13,954 nucleotides of DNA, from assembly GCA_019247135.1 (NCBI GenBank), contig JAFAPL010000378.1:1-13954 (forward strand), read 5' to 3'. Every line of letters starts with the position of its first letter. The stretch's first letter is position 1. Source of the DNA: Chloroflexota bacterium (GTDB taxonomy: Bacteria > Chloroflexota > UBA6077 > CF-72). Under the pieces are notes generated by a model. The model ran no database searches. It was not told the origin of the DNA and worked only from the letters and a program-made list of their open reading frames with translations. The translations under genes and the position numbers were made by a program. Below are positions 1 to 6,519 of the stretch, piece by piece.

Positions 1-1
1 G

Positions 2-124
2 ATCACGTACGGAATCATCCGCGACCACCTCGGCAGCATCGACGTGCGCAATCGCCCGGGCGAAGGCGTCGCTTTCTCCATCGAGCTCCCGATAGTGTCG
101 ACGAAGCAGGCGGAGGCCCAATGA
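2..124 (+). CDS. Sensor histidine kinase, C-terminal fragment (5' end outside window)
   Basis: The open frame enters from the left edge and ends at a TGA that shares bases with the next start (ATGA). The 40 visible residues read as the end of a HATPase_c domain: an ITYGIIRDHLGSIDV segment, the usual '(V)I..HGG.I.V.S' region after the G2 box, then a P-G-E-G-V-A-F-S-I-E-L-P stretch matching the 'G.GT.F.I.LP' closing strand of histidine kinases. The protein would autophosphorylate a histidine in an upstream HisKA domain that lies outside the window, and its sensor part cannot be seen. The 4-base overlap with the following hybrid kinase suggests one operon and translational coupling. Family assignment is fairly safe; the signal sensed is unknown. 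Confidence 0.8.
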   Translation: MTYGIIRDHLGSIDVRNRPGEGVAFSIELPIVSTKQAEAQ

Positions 125-1383
125 CTGCTGAAGGCCAGGTGCTGATCGTCGACGACGATACGGCGCTGCTGCAGGCGTTGTCGGAAACCTTGCACTTGCG
201 CATGCCGACGGTGACGGTCGAAACCTCGGAATCGGCGCCCGCGGCGCTGGAGCGATTGCGCGCGACGGAGTACGACGCCGTGGTCGCGGACATCAAGATG
301 CCAGGCGTGGATGGGCTCCAGCTCCTGAGCGAGATCCGCCAGTTGCGACCGGACACGCCCACGCTGCTGATCACCGGCCACGGCGAGCACGACCTGGCGG
401 TGCAGGCGCTGCGGGGTGGCGCGCATGACTACGTCCAGAAGCCGATCGATCGTGAGTACCTGATCGGCTCACTCTCGCATGCCATTGAGAAGCGCCGTCT
501 CAGCCAGAAGGTTGCCGAGCACAAAGAGAGCCTGCAGAAACACTCGAAGGAGCTTGAAGACTGCCTGGAAGAACGTACGCATGAGCTACGCGAGCTGTAC
601 CGTCGCGAAGCACTGGCGCGTGCGGAGCTGCAGAAAAGCAATGCCGAGCTGGAGGTCGCACGCCGACGCCGCAAAGAGCTGGTGTCAGTCATCGCACACG
701 AGCTGGCGACGCCACTCACGACCCTGCGGGGTTACGCGGAGCTCTTGACCAGACCTCGCGTAACGCCAGAACTCCGCGATCGAGCCAAGGGCATCGTGCT
801 CTCCGAGACCAGCCGCATGGAGCGCCTGGTTCAGGACCTGGTGGTCAACGCGGACCAGAGCCCCGTTGGACTGTCGCTCCAGTTCGACAAGTGCGATCTC
901 ACGGCCATCGTACGCGAGCAAGTGGAGATTGCAGCATGTCGGTCCAAGCGCCACCACGTGCTGCTCGATGCGCCGGAGACGCTGGCCTGCACGTGCGATG
1001 GCGTCCGCATCGCGCAAGTTGTGGCCAACCTGCTGAACAACGCTCTGAAATACACACCTCCGGGCGACATCCGCGTGGCCCTCACCCGCGAAAGTCGCAA
1101 CGCGGTGATCACGGTCCAGGACGGTGGCCCCGGCATTCCCGCGCAAAGCCTCAGCAGCATCTTCGAGCCGCGCACCCGACTCCTGCCGTCGCCGCGCGGC
1201 CGAGTGCAGCGCAGCCCAGGCGACGCGGGGCTGGGGCTGAGCATCGCCAGGGACATCGTGCAAGCCCACGGTGGGCGCATCTGGGCCGAGAGCGAGCCCG
1301 GCGACGGCGCGACTTTCAGTGTGGTGCTGCCACTTCAGCGACGGCGCGGTCAACAAGCTGATACCCGAACCCGCGCCGGGTGA
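121..1383 (+). CDS. Hybrid signalling protein: N-terminal receiver + HisKA/HATPase histidine kinase
   Basis: 420 aa, soluble, no membrane segment. Residues 6-118 form a receiver domain: acidic cluster D11-D13, phospho-acceptor D57 (VVADIKMPG), T85 and K107 (QKP). Residues about 120-185 are a charged coiled coil. The HisKA H-box lies at 188-200 with phosphorylatable H193 (IAHELATP). The HATPase domain has an N-box near N303-N307 (NLLNNALKY), G1 at 334-338 (DGGPG), an F-box (IFEP, 347-350) and G2 at 370-377 (GLGLS). A basic, Pro/Arg-rich insert (351-366) separates the F and G2 boxes. The layout REC-coil-HisKA-HATPase fits a cytoplasmic kinase whose activity is controlled by phosphorylation of its own receiver, perhaps by the upstream kinase. 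The ATG lies in the ATGA overlap. Its 3' end overlaps the opposite-strand response regulator gene by 68 bp. Confidence 0.92.
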   Translation: MTAEGQVLIVDDDTALLQALSETLHLRMPTVTVETSESAPAALERLRATEYDAVVADIKMPGVDGLQLLSEIRQLRPDTPTLLITGHGEHDLAVQALRGGAHDYVQKPIDREYLIGSLSHAIEKRRLSQKVAEHKESLQKHSKELEDCLEERTHELRELYRREALARAELQKSNAELEVARRRRKELVSVIAHELATPLTTLRGYAELLTRPRVTPELRDRAKGIVLSETSRMERLVQDLVVNADQSPVGLSLQFDKCDLTAIVREQVEIAACRSKRHHVLLDAPETLACTCDGVRIAQVVANLLNNALKYTPPGDIRVALTRESRNAVITVQDGGPGIPAQSLSSIFEPRTRLLPSPRGRVQRSPGDAGLGLSIARDIVQAHGGRIWAESEPGDGATFSVVLPLQRRRGQQADTRTRAG

Positions 1384-2044
1384 CGAGCCAGAGTTCCGGA
1401 GCCACGGCTCTCAGCTTGGAGCGCAGGCGGCGCATGTGCACGTCCAGCGCGCGAATGAGGCCGTCGTCGATTGATCCCCACACGTGTTCGGCAAGGTCTT
1501 GCCTGGAGACAACCGCGGGAGTCCGCAGGCTCAGCAGGTTGAGCAGGCGGAACTCCGTTGGCGTCAGCGGCAGTGATTGACCGTCGACTGTTGCTTCACA
1601 ACGCGCGGTGTCGATGAACAGCGCGCCCAGCGAGCGTGTGGTTGCCTGCCGTGGTTGCGCGCGCGCGCGGCGCAGCGCCAGGCGAATGCGCGCCTCCAAC
1701 TCCTCGAGTGAATACGGCTTGCGCAGGAAGTCGTCTGCCCCTAGCTGCAGGCCGATGACCGCGTCGTCCTTGCGCCGGGTAGCGCTGCAAATGATCACGC
1801 GCGCGCGGACGCGCTGCGTCAGCGACGCACACAACGCCAAGCCGTTGCCGTCCGGCAGCATCAGGTCCAGGACGATGAGGTCCGGATCAACATCGCTGAT
1901 GGCCTGCTCTGCGTCTGCCGCCGAACCAACCGCCCACACCGTGTAACCACGCAGTCGCATCCAGTCCGAGACCAGACTCGACAAGCCCGCGTCGTCTTCG
2001 ACGAGCAGAATCGTCGGACCAGGTCGTGATGATCCTCCTGCCAT
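1316..2044 (-). CDS. OmpR/PhoB-family response regulator
   Basis: 242 aa from the ATG at 2044. An upstream in-frame extension exists but lacks domain content, and the receiver fold begins at residue 11 (TILLVEDD), so the shorter form is chosen. The receiver domain (about 11-125) has E16/D17/D18, phospho-acceptor D60 (IVLDLMLPDGNG), S88 and K109 (RKPYSLEEL). The C-terminal winged helix (about 140-232) includes PLTPTEFRLLNLL, a recognition helix around RALDVHMRRLRSKLR, and the wing TRRGFGYQL. It should bind DNA as a phosphorylated dimer and is the natural partner of the convergent kinase. A GGAGG abuts the ATG directly and AGGCGG lies a few bases further upstream, so the SD spacing is not ideal. 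The last 22 residues, including the wing motif, lie within the 68 bp shared with the kinase gene on the other strand. A divergent secreted-protein gene follows upstream. Confidence 0.92.
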   Translation of the reverse strand: MAGGSSRPGPTILLVEDDAGLSSLVSDWMRLRGYTVWAVGSAADAEQAISDVDPDLIVLDLMLPDGNGLALCASLTQRVRARVIICSATRRKDDAVIGLQLGADDFLRKPYSLEELEARIRLALRRARAQPRQATTRSLGALFIDTARCEATVDGQSLPLTPTEFRLLNLLSLRTPAVVSRQDLAEHVWGSIDDGLIRALDVHMRRLRSKLRAVAPELWLVTRRGFGYQLVDRAVAEVAAPH

Positions 2045-2097
2045 CCTCCGTCCGCCTGTGCAGGTTGGCGCACGCCGCGTGCCACTGAGTCGGATTT

Positions 2098-2138
2098 CGT
2101 ACGCATACCGTGCGCCTTCGTCTGGCGACCGTACGCAT
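2098..2138. promoter_or_regulatory. Candidate operator: direct repeat CGTACGCAT x2 in a divergent promoter region
   Basis: The nonamer CGTACGCAT occurs at 2098-2106 and again at 2130-2138, 32 bp apart (about three helical turns). Each copy runs into an inverted TGCG: CGCA-TACCG-TGCG at the first and the palindrome CGCATGCG at the second. The site sits between the divergent response regulator and secreted-protein genes, where an autoregulating OmpR-type factor would bind. That role is inference from position; no clear -35/-10 pair was recognised. Confidence 0.35.
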
Positions 2139-2184
2139 GCGCGGCTCTGCCCCTGCGACAGCAGAGCCTGACATCTATTTTGCT

Positions 2185-2189
2185 GGAGG
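2185..2189 (+). promoter_or_regulatory. Ribosome binding site GGAGG for the secreted protein
   Basis: GGAGG lies 10 bases before the ATG at 2200 and 7 bases before an adjacent in-frame GTG at 2197. It places the start in front of the signal peptide and argues against the longer reading frame from 2110, whose first 30 residues are arginine-rich and would bury the signal peptide. Confidence 0.7.
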
Positions 2190-2199
2190 CAAACTGGTG

Positions 2200-2715
2200 A
2201 TGTTCGCTCGTTTTCGTTCGTTCGCCCTGATGACCGCGCTCTTAGCTGGCGTGATCGCGTTTCCGCTTGCCGCTGGTGCGCAGCCACAGGCGCCCGCCGG
2301 GGTGACGGTGCCGGTGACGGGCACTGCCGCGAACGGCAGCACGTTCAGTGGCGCGTACACGATCACCCACTTCGTGGGCCACGGCAACAGCCTGCTCGCC
2401 CAGGGTACGTTGAGCGGTATTTTGACGAACCCCACCACTGGCGCGACCCAGAGCGTGACCAACGTGCCAGTTCAGGTGCCCGTGACCGCCGCGGATCCGA
2501 CGTGCACGATCCTTGACCTGACCCTCGGACCGCTCGATCTGAACCTGCTTGGCTTGATGGTTCACCTGAACACGGTGCATCTGACGATCACGGCGCAATC
2601 TGGCCCTGGCAACCTGCTCGGCAACCTGCTGTGCGCGGTTGCGAACCTGCTGAACGGTGGCGCGCCACTTGGCGCACTCTCCGGCCTGCTGAACCGTATC
2701 CTCGCCATTCTCTAG
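2200..2715 (+). CDS. Small secreted Leu/Asn/Gly-rich protein of unknown function
   Basis: 171 aa with a clear Sec signal peptide: basic start (MFARFR), hydrophobic core (residues 8-24) and an A-G-A/Q signal peptidase I site after residue 27. The mature part (about 144 aa) has a Thr/Gly/Val-rich beta-like half (33-98) and a second half dominated by Leu, Asn and Gly with near-repeated phrases (LDLTLGPLDLNLLGL, GNLLGNLLCAVANLLNGG, LSGLLNRILAIL). Just two cysteines are present, C102 and C145, which could form a disulfide outside the cell. I recall similar unannotated exported proteins in other high-GC bacteria but no function is known to me. The start is set by the GGAGG at 2185-2189 (GTG at 2197 is the alternative). 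It is a single-gene unit closed by a strong terminator and is divergent from the response regulator, which may control it. Confidence 0.8.
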   Translation: MFARFRSFALMTALLAGVIAFPLAAGAQPQAPAGVTVPVTGTAANGSTFSGAYTITHFVGHGNSLLAQGTLSGILTNPTTGATQSVTNVPVQVPVTAADPTCTILDLTLGPLDLNLLGLMVHLNTVHLTITAQSGPGNLLGNLLCAVANLLNGGAPLGALSGLLNRILAIL

Positions 2716-2719
2716 GTCG

Positions 2720-3694
2720 TCAGCGTTCGCCGATCCACGGGGGGCCGTCATGGCCCCCCTTTTGGTTGTCCGCGGGCACGCGTCTCGAGCTGATGGTGCG
2801 CAGCCACTCGGCAAATTGCTGCGACGCGACCGTTTGCAAGTGCTCGGGTGGGACAACGAGACCGAACTCCAGTTTGGGAGGCGGCGATGAGAGACGGAGC
2901 GGACACAACAGCGTGCTCAGATGCTCGAGCGCGTAGGGCGGCACAAACACACCCATCACTCCGAGTCCCGCCTGGGTTGCCGCCAGCCGCGCCTGAACCC
3001 CGTCGATTTCCAGAGCAACGCGGTAACGCTCCAGGCCGGAGCTGCGCAACAGATGCTCGTAATGCGGCCATTCCTGACTGAACAGCGGCGCGGTTATCAA
3101 TCCAGCCGCATAGATGTCCTCACTCGTGACAGCTCGTCTGGATGCGAGCGGATGGTTCGGCGCGACCATCAGAACAAAATCCGCGGCATGCAGGGGTGTG
3201 TAACGCGCGTCGGCGGGCAACCGCCAGTTGACGACGTAGGCGAGGTCTATTTTTTTCTCGTGAATTGCTTCCGCGAGGCGGACGCTGTGGCCGAACTCCA
3301 ATGAAAGCTGGAGGCGTGGGTGCGACTGCTGAAACGGGGCGACGACGAGCTGAAAGAAGGTCGGCAGCTCGAAGGCCATGCTGGCGCCGACGTGCAGATG
3401 GCCAGCCTGGCCTTCGCGGAGACTGCGAATCGAAGCGGAGACCCGCTCGGCCTGCTGCAACATGTCGGCCGCGGCGAGGTACAGGGCTTGACCTTCGGCG
3501 GTGAGATGCACACGCCGCGCTCGATAGACCAGGAGTCTGGCGCCGAAGAGCTGCTCGAGCGCCTTGACGTGGAACGAGACGGTCGGTTGACCCAGATCCA
3601 GGTACTCAGCCGCGGCCGAGAAGCCGCCGTGGTCCGCCACCGCGACGAATACCTGGAGCCGCTGCAAACTCAAGCCCGCGAAGAGGTCTGACAT
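2720..3694 (-). CDS. LysR-type transcriptional regulator
   Basis: 324 aa. The N-terminal winged HTH spans about residues 8-66 with the typical LysR phrasing: LQVFVAVADHGGFSAAAEYL, then GQPTVSFHVKALEQLFGARLL and the wing R-x-V-H-L-T-A-E-G. A linker helix (70-93) leads to the periplasmic-binding-protein-like effector domain (about 95-300), which begins with LHVGAS and includes FVLMVAPNHPLA and ATQAGLGVMGVFVP. The helix-turn-helix resembles the CbbR/CysB-like part of the family, but the effector cannot be told from sequence. The ATG at 3694 gives the family's usual N-terminal length; no good SD is visible. It is divergent from the toxin cassette (135 bp apart), so it may regulate that cassette and itself. 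The last codons carry the convergent gene's terminator, giving a Gly/Pro-rich tail (GGHDGPPW). Confidence 0.93.
   Translation of the reverse strand: MSDLFAGLSLQRLQVFVAVADHGGFSAAAEYLDLGQPTVSFHVKALEQLFGARLLVYRARRVHLTAEGQALYLAAADMLQQAERVSASIRSLREGQAGHLHVGASMAFELPTFFQLVVAPFQQSHPRLQLSLEFGHSVRLAEAIHEKKIDLAYVVNWRLPADARYTPLHAADFVLMVAPNHPLASRRAVTSEDIYAAGLITAPLFSQEWPHYEHLLRSSGLERYRVALEIDGVQARLAATQAGLGVMGVFVPPYALEHLSTLLCPLRLSSPPPKLEFGLVVPPEHLQTVASQQFAEWLRTISSRRVPADNQKGGHDGPPWIGER
2739..2763 (+). terminator. Rho-independent terminator of the secreted-protein gene
   Basis: A perfect 8-bp stem GGGGGGCC (2739-2746) / GGCCCCCC (2752-2759) with loop GTCAT is followed by TTTT (2760-2763), starting 24 bases after the stop at 2715. 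The U-tract is on the + strand side only, so it terminates + strand transcription. It lies inside the last codons of the convergent LysR gene. Confidence 0.88.
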
Positions 3695-3703
3695 CGAAGA
3701 GGT

Positions 3704-3727
3704 CGATAGGACTGCGCGATGCTATCG
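3704..3727. promoter_or_regulatory. Possible LysR operator: inverted repeat CGATAG-N12-CTATCG
   Basis: A perfect 6-bp inverted repeat, CGATAG (3704-3709) and CTATCG (3722-3727), sits 10 bp upstream of the LysR start in the divergent region 3695-3829. LysR proteins usually bind dyad sites in this position. A 6-bp dyad can arise by chance in 135 bp and it is not an exact T-N11-A box, so support is weak. Confidence 0.25.
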
Positions 3728-3817
3728 GATGTGTCAGTGGAGCACCAGCGTGCGGCGCGCTGAGAGTCAGGGCGGCGGCCATTGGCTGGACGGCCGCGCC
3801 AGCATCGGTTTCTATAG

Positions 3818-3822
3818 AAGGG
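3818..3822 (+). promoter_or_regulatory. Ribosome binding site AAGGG for the toxin-like gene
   Basis: AAGGG (within AGAAGGG) ends 7 bases before the ATG at 3830. It supports that start and is the only recognisable SD in the three-gene cassette; the two downstream genes depend on overlapping stop/start codons. Confidence 0.55.
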
Positions 3823-3829
3823 CCGCGAC

Positions 3830-5191
3830 ATGACCGACCAGTTCCAAGTCGATCTCGATCAGCTGGGCCGAGTCGCCCAGGGGCTGCACGGCGCGGCTAC
3901 AGACCTGGACTGGCTGGACGGGCAACTCAGCCGACTGGAGGGCCAGATCGCGGCGGCCGGTCCGCTGGCCAGGCGCACCCTCGCGACTGTTGGCGGCGCC
4001 CGCCGCTCGATTGGCAGCTCCGCGCGCCACCTTGCCGACCTGCATGCCGACGTACAGCAGCGAGCACGCCTGCTTGCGGACTCTCAACAAGATACCGTCC
4101 AGGATGGGGTGTTCATGAACACGCTTCAGGGGGCGCCGGCATCGGTCGCCGACTGGAGCGCAGAAAACAAGCTGCAGGTGGCGCTGGAACGCGCTGCCGA
4201 ACACCTGCCTGGCGACGTGGCCGATCAGCTGCGCGCGCTGTTGACGCCCGAGAACATCGCGGCGCTCGTGGCCATCCTGGGCGTGTGGGCAGCGGCGCAG
4301 GCGTTCGGGGTCGGCGAGATCGTCGATCTCATTCTGGCTGTCGGCGGCATCATCGCACTCGGGCCAGACGCTATCCGCGCCGTGCAGGATCTGGTGTCGT
4401 TCGCCACGGGAACTTTCAGCGCGCGGACCGATGCCGACCTCGATGCGGCTGGTGCGCACCTGGCGTCCGCCGTGGCCATCATTGGCGTTGACGGAGCGTT
4501 GGCGTTACTGGCGCACAAAGCCTCGGGTTCGCTCGGGGATAGCGTGCCCCGCGTACAGACTGGCGGAGCCGACATGGTGACGCCAGAAGGCGTGCGCGTC
4601 GGTACGGGCGGAGCGCCTCTGAACGATGGGGTCGACCCAGCGGTGATTCGCCAGGACGACGACTTCAGCGCGCGCCTCAACAGTCGCGGTGTGCCGAAGT
4701 CCTACCTCGACGACAGCGGGGCGTTGGTGCCGGCCGATCCCCAGGGCGACATTACGCCGTATGAGCACGTACTGGGCGCATCTCCCGCCAAGGATGCGAG
4801 TCCGTTCACGTCTTTCTCAACCGCGCCGAGCGCCAAGTCGTATGGATCGATGCAAGTGGAGCTGGATCTGCCGCGGCTCCAGCAGGACATTGCGAGCGGG
4901 CAAGTACAGGGCGTGCAGGTCCTGACCACGCCCGATGTCCAGGCGCAGATCGCCGAGGAGATCCACTCGATTGCACCCGAAGCGGACATCAACGCCGCAA
5001 CTGGCCCAGGCACACCAGACGCAATCGACGCTTACGTCAAGACACTCAACCTCAGCAACACACAGGCGATCCGGATTACGGGCCGCCTGAGGGCGTACAT
5101 GTACGTCGGGCGCGACGGCGAGGTGCTTGTCAAAGGTACAATTCCGCCGGGTTATCTGACCGATCCGGCGCCAGTTTCAACTGGCCCTTGA
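3830..5191 (+). CDS. WXG/LXG-like polymorphic toxin with putative ADP-ribosyltransferase-like C-terminal domain
   Basis: 453 aa. Residues 1-95 are helical and heptad-like, starting MTDQFQVDLDQLGRVAQGL with a W-L-D-G turn at 28-31, as in WXG100/LXG N-termini of ESX-type secreted effectors. Residues 143-177 are a Gly/Ala-rich hydrophobic stretch (GVWAAAQAFGVGEIVDL) typical of the pre-toxin region of polymorphic toxins, with a second hydrophobic run at 210-228. A disordered linker (235-285) leads to a C-terminal domain (about 288-445). That domain contains H313, the phrase SPFTSFST (324-331) followed by AKSYG and a V-E-L-D-L strand, and near the end D429-G-E431-VLVKG-TIPP. The order (H or R), STS-like, x-E followed by a hydrophobic strand is the pattern of ADP-ribosyltransferase folds. 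What is seen: toxin-like layout and these motifs. What is inferred: secretion and ADP-ribosylating activity. The gene overlaps the next by TTGA. A non-toxic ESX substrate is the alternative. Confidence 0.7.
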   Translation: MTDQFQVDLDQLGRVAQGLHGAATDLDWLDGQLSRLEGQIAAAGPLARRTLATVGGARRSIGSSARHLADLHADVQQRARLLADSQQDTVQDGVFMNTLQGAPASVADWSAENKLQVALERAAEHLPGDVADQLRALLTPENIAALVAILGVWAAAQAFGVGEIVDLILAVGGIIALGPDAIRAVQDLVSFATGTFSARTDADLDAAGAHLASAVAIIGVDGALALLAHKASGSLGDSVPRVQTGGADMVTPEGVRVGTGGAPLNDGVDPAVIRQDDDFSARLNSRGVPKSYLDDSGALVPADPQGDITPYEHVLGASPAKDASPFTSFSTAPSAKSYGSMQVELDLPRLQQDIASGQVQGVQVLTTPDVQAQIAEEIHSIAPEADINAATGPGTPDAIDAYVKTLNLSNTQAIRITGRLRAYMYVGRDGEVLVKGTIPPGYLTDPAPVSTGP

Positions 5192-6024
5192 GACAAACGC
5201 CCGCGCCTGTGGACTACTCACCCGAGGCGATCAGCCTCCTCTTCACCGACAAGCAAGGGAAACGGCTCAACTTCGACGACGTCGTGGCCGAGGGGCTCGA
5301 GCCGGGTTACGAAGACCGTATTCCCGCCCTGCGGCGGCTGGCCGACGAGAGCTCGCCTTATGAGCGACTACTGGCGGTGTGCATGCTCGCGGCGTGGGCC
5401 CAGCCGTTCGGTATGCAACAAATCGCGGACTGGGCCGAGGATCCGCACGCTACTCCGTGGAGCGACGCGCCGGTCGTGTTCGACCGTTTGTACGGTTCTG
5501 ATCAGGCGTTCGACCTCATGGCCGAGGCGCTGAGTACCAGCTACTACGTGCCCGCCGCGGCGATCGAGAGCCTGCGCGATCGAGCGCTGGACGCCTTGCT
5601 GCGCATCTATCATCGCTTTTACTTCGGCTCCGGGCTGGCGCTCGCCTTGCACCGGTCCGGTGACCGGCTGCCGCGGCACAGCCCCTCGATCCGGGCCGCT
5701 GTCGAAGCATCGCTTGCACGCGTCGCGCGCGGCGAACGGGTCGAATTCGATCTGCCGGTTCAGACGGCCCTACTACTCGGGCCGCTGCGCAACCTGGGCG
5801 AGGACACGCTGGTGGCGCAGTACGCGAATCGGATCCTGGATATACATCGGCTGGTGAGCTTCCGTGCCTTGCGTGAACTGGCCTCGCAGCTCGGGTCCGC
5901 CCGAGGACCCGAGACGCTCGCGGCACTGCACCGCATGGCGGGGCTCGGTCGCGAGGATGCGGAGCCATTCCTGAGTCGCGCCCTGGAACGCCGCTCTGCA
6001 CAAGAGGCGGCGAGCGGCGTGTGA
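5188..6024 (+). CDS. All-helical HEAT-like protein, candidate immunity protein
   Basis: 278 aa from a TTG that overlaps the toxin stop (TTGA); an in-frame GTG at 5209 is an alternative, and neither has an SD. The protein is acidic/neutral, soluble, with one Cys (C65) and no signal or membrane segment. It reads as amphipathic helices: 42-52 (DRIPALRRL), 57-84 (PYERLLAVCMLAAWAQ then GMQQIADWAEDP), 122-145, 166-181, 190-215 and 222-268 (RALRELASQLG, ETLAALHRMAGLG). The spacing resembles degenerate HEAT/ARM repeats, common in immunity proteins that cap toxin domains. I recognise no named family. Immediate coupling downstream of the toxin-like gene and upstream of NADAR argues for an antidote or accessory role; that role is inferred from context only. 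Confidence 0.6.
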   Translation: MRQTPAPVDYSPEAISLLFTDKQGKRLNFDDVVAEGLEPGYEDRIPALRRLADESSPYERLLAVCMLAAWAQPFGMQQIADWAEDPHATPWSDAPVVFDRLYGSDQAFDLMAEALSTSYYVPAAAIESLRDRALDALLRIYHRFYFGSGLALALHRSGDRLPRHSPSIRAAVEASLARVARGERVEFDLPVQTALLLGPLRNLGEDTLVAQYANRILDIHRLVSFRALRELASQLGSARGPETLAALHRMAGLGREDAEPFLSRALERRSAQEAASGV

Positions 6025-6491
6025 CCTCGTCTCGAGAGCGCATTCGCTTCTACAGCAACCGCGAGGAGCCGTACGGCTGTTTCTCGAATTTCTCACACCA
6101 CGGCTTCGAGCTGGATGGCGCGTCGTGGCCAACCAGTGAGCACTACTTTCAAGCGCAAAAATTCGCGGGTAGGGAATACGCCGAGCGGATCCGTCGTGCG
6201 CCAAATCCGATGGAGGCGGCGAGATTGGGGCGTGTGCGCGACGTGCCGCTGCGCCCCGACTGGGACCAGGTCAAAAACGAGAGCATGCGCCGCGCCGTGT
6301 GGCAGAAGTTCAAAACTCATCCCGAGCTGGGAGCAGTCCTGCTTGCGACTGGCGATGCAGAGATCATCGAGGCTGCCCCGAACGATGCCTACTGGGGCGC
6401 TGGCGCAGACGGCCGCGGCCGCAACGAGCTGGGCAAGATTCTGATGGAAGTGCGCGACAAATTACGGGCCGAAGCCAGCTCGAGGACGTGA
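6021..6491 (+). CDS. NADAR/YbiA-family protein (ADP-ribose-linked N-glycosidase fold)
   Basis: 156 aa, starting at a GTG that overlaps the previous stop (GTGA). The whole protein is one NADAR domain of the usual YbiA length: FYSNREEPYGCFSNF (10-24), WPTSEHYFQAQKF (36-48, with conserved E40), a K85-N86-E87 segment, and the C-terminal DAYWGAGADGRGRNELGKIL (122-141). Family members cleave N-glycosidic bonds: YbiA-like proteins act on riboflavin-pathway intermediates, and NADAR proteins paired with DarT-type toxins remove ADP-ribose from guanine bases. No riboflavin gene is nearby. The gene is third in a cassette behind a putative ADP-ribosyltransferase toxin, which favours the de-ADP-ribosylating reading (inference). 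The redox operon starts 28 bp downstream. Confidence 0.9.
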   Translation: MTSSRERIRFYSNREEPYGCFSNFSHHGFELDGASWPTSEHYFQAQKFAGREYAERIRRAPNPMEAARLGRVRDVPLRPDWDQVKNESMRRAVWQKFKTHPELGAVLLATGDAEIIEAAPNDAYWGAGADGRGRNELGKILMEVRDKLRAEASSRT

Positions 6492-6519
6492 GTCTCGTGG
6501 CCCGCGGGCGGCATCCCTG

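Noticed and set aside
685..1356. Antisense reading frame (223 aa) opposite the hybrid kinase
   Set aside because: It is complementary to well-conserved HisKA/HATPase codons and has no recognisable domain or start signal.
2110..2199. N-terminal extension of the secreted protein from an upstream ATG at 2110
   Set aside because: It would put 30 Arg-rich residues in front of a clean signal peptide, and the GGAGG at 2185-2189 fits a start at 2197-2200.
2045..2287. N-terminal extension of the response regulator upstream of 2044
   Set aside because: The extra 81 residues would overlap the divergent gene and its signal-peptide codons and have no domain; the receiver fold starts at residue 11 of the short form.
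3811..3816. TCTATA as a -10 promoter element for the toxin cassette
   Set aside because: It abuts the SD and lies only 14 bp from the ATG, leaving no room for a transcribed RBS, and no matching -35 was seen.
3812..4459. Antisense reading frame (215 aa) opposite the toxin-like gene
   Set aside because: It has no motifs or RBS; the + strand frame has the SD and the toxin layout.
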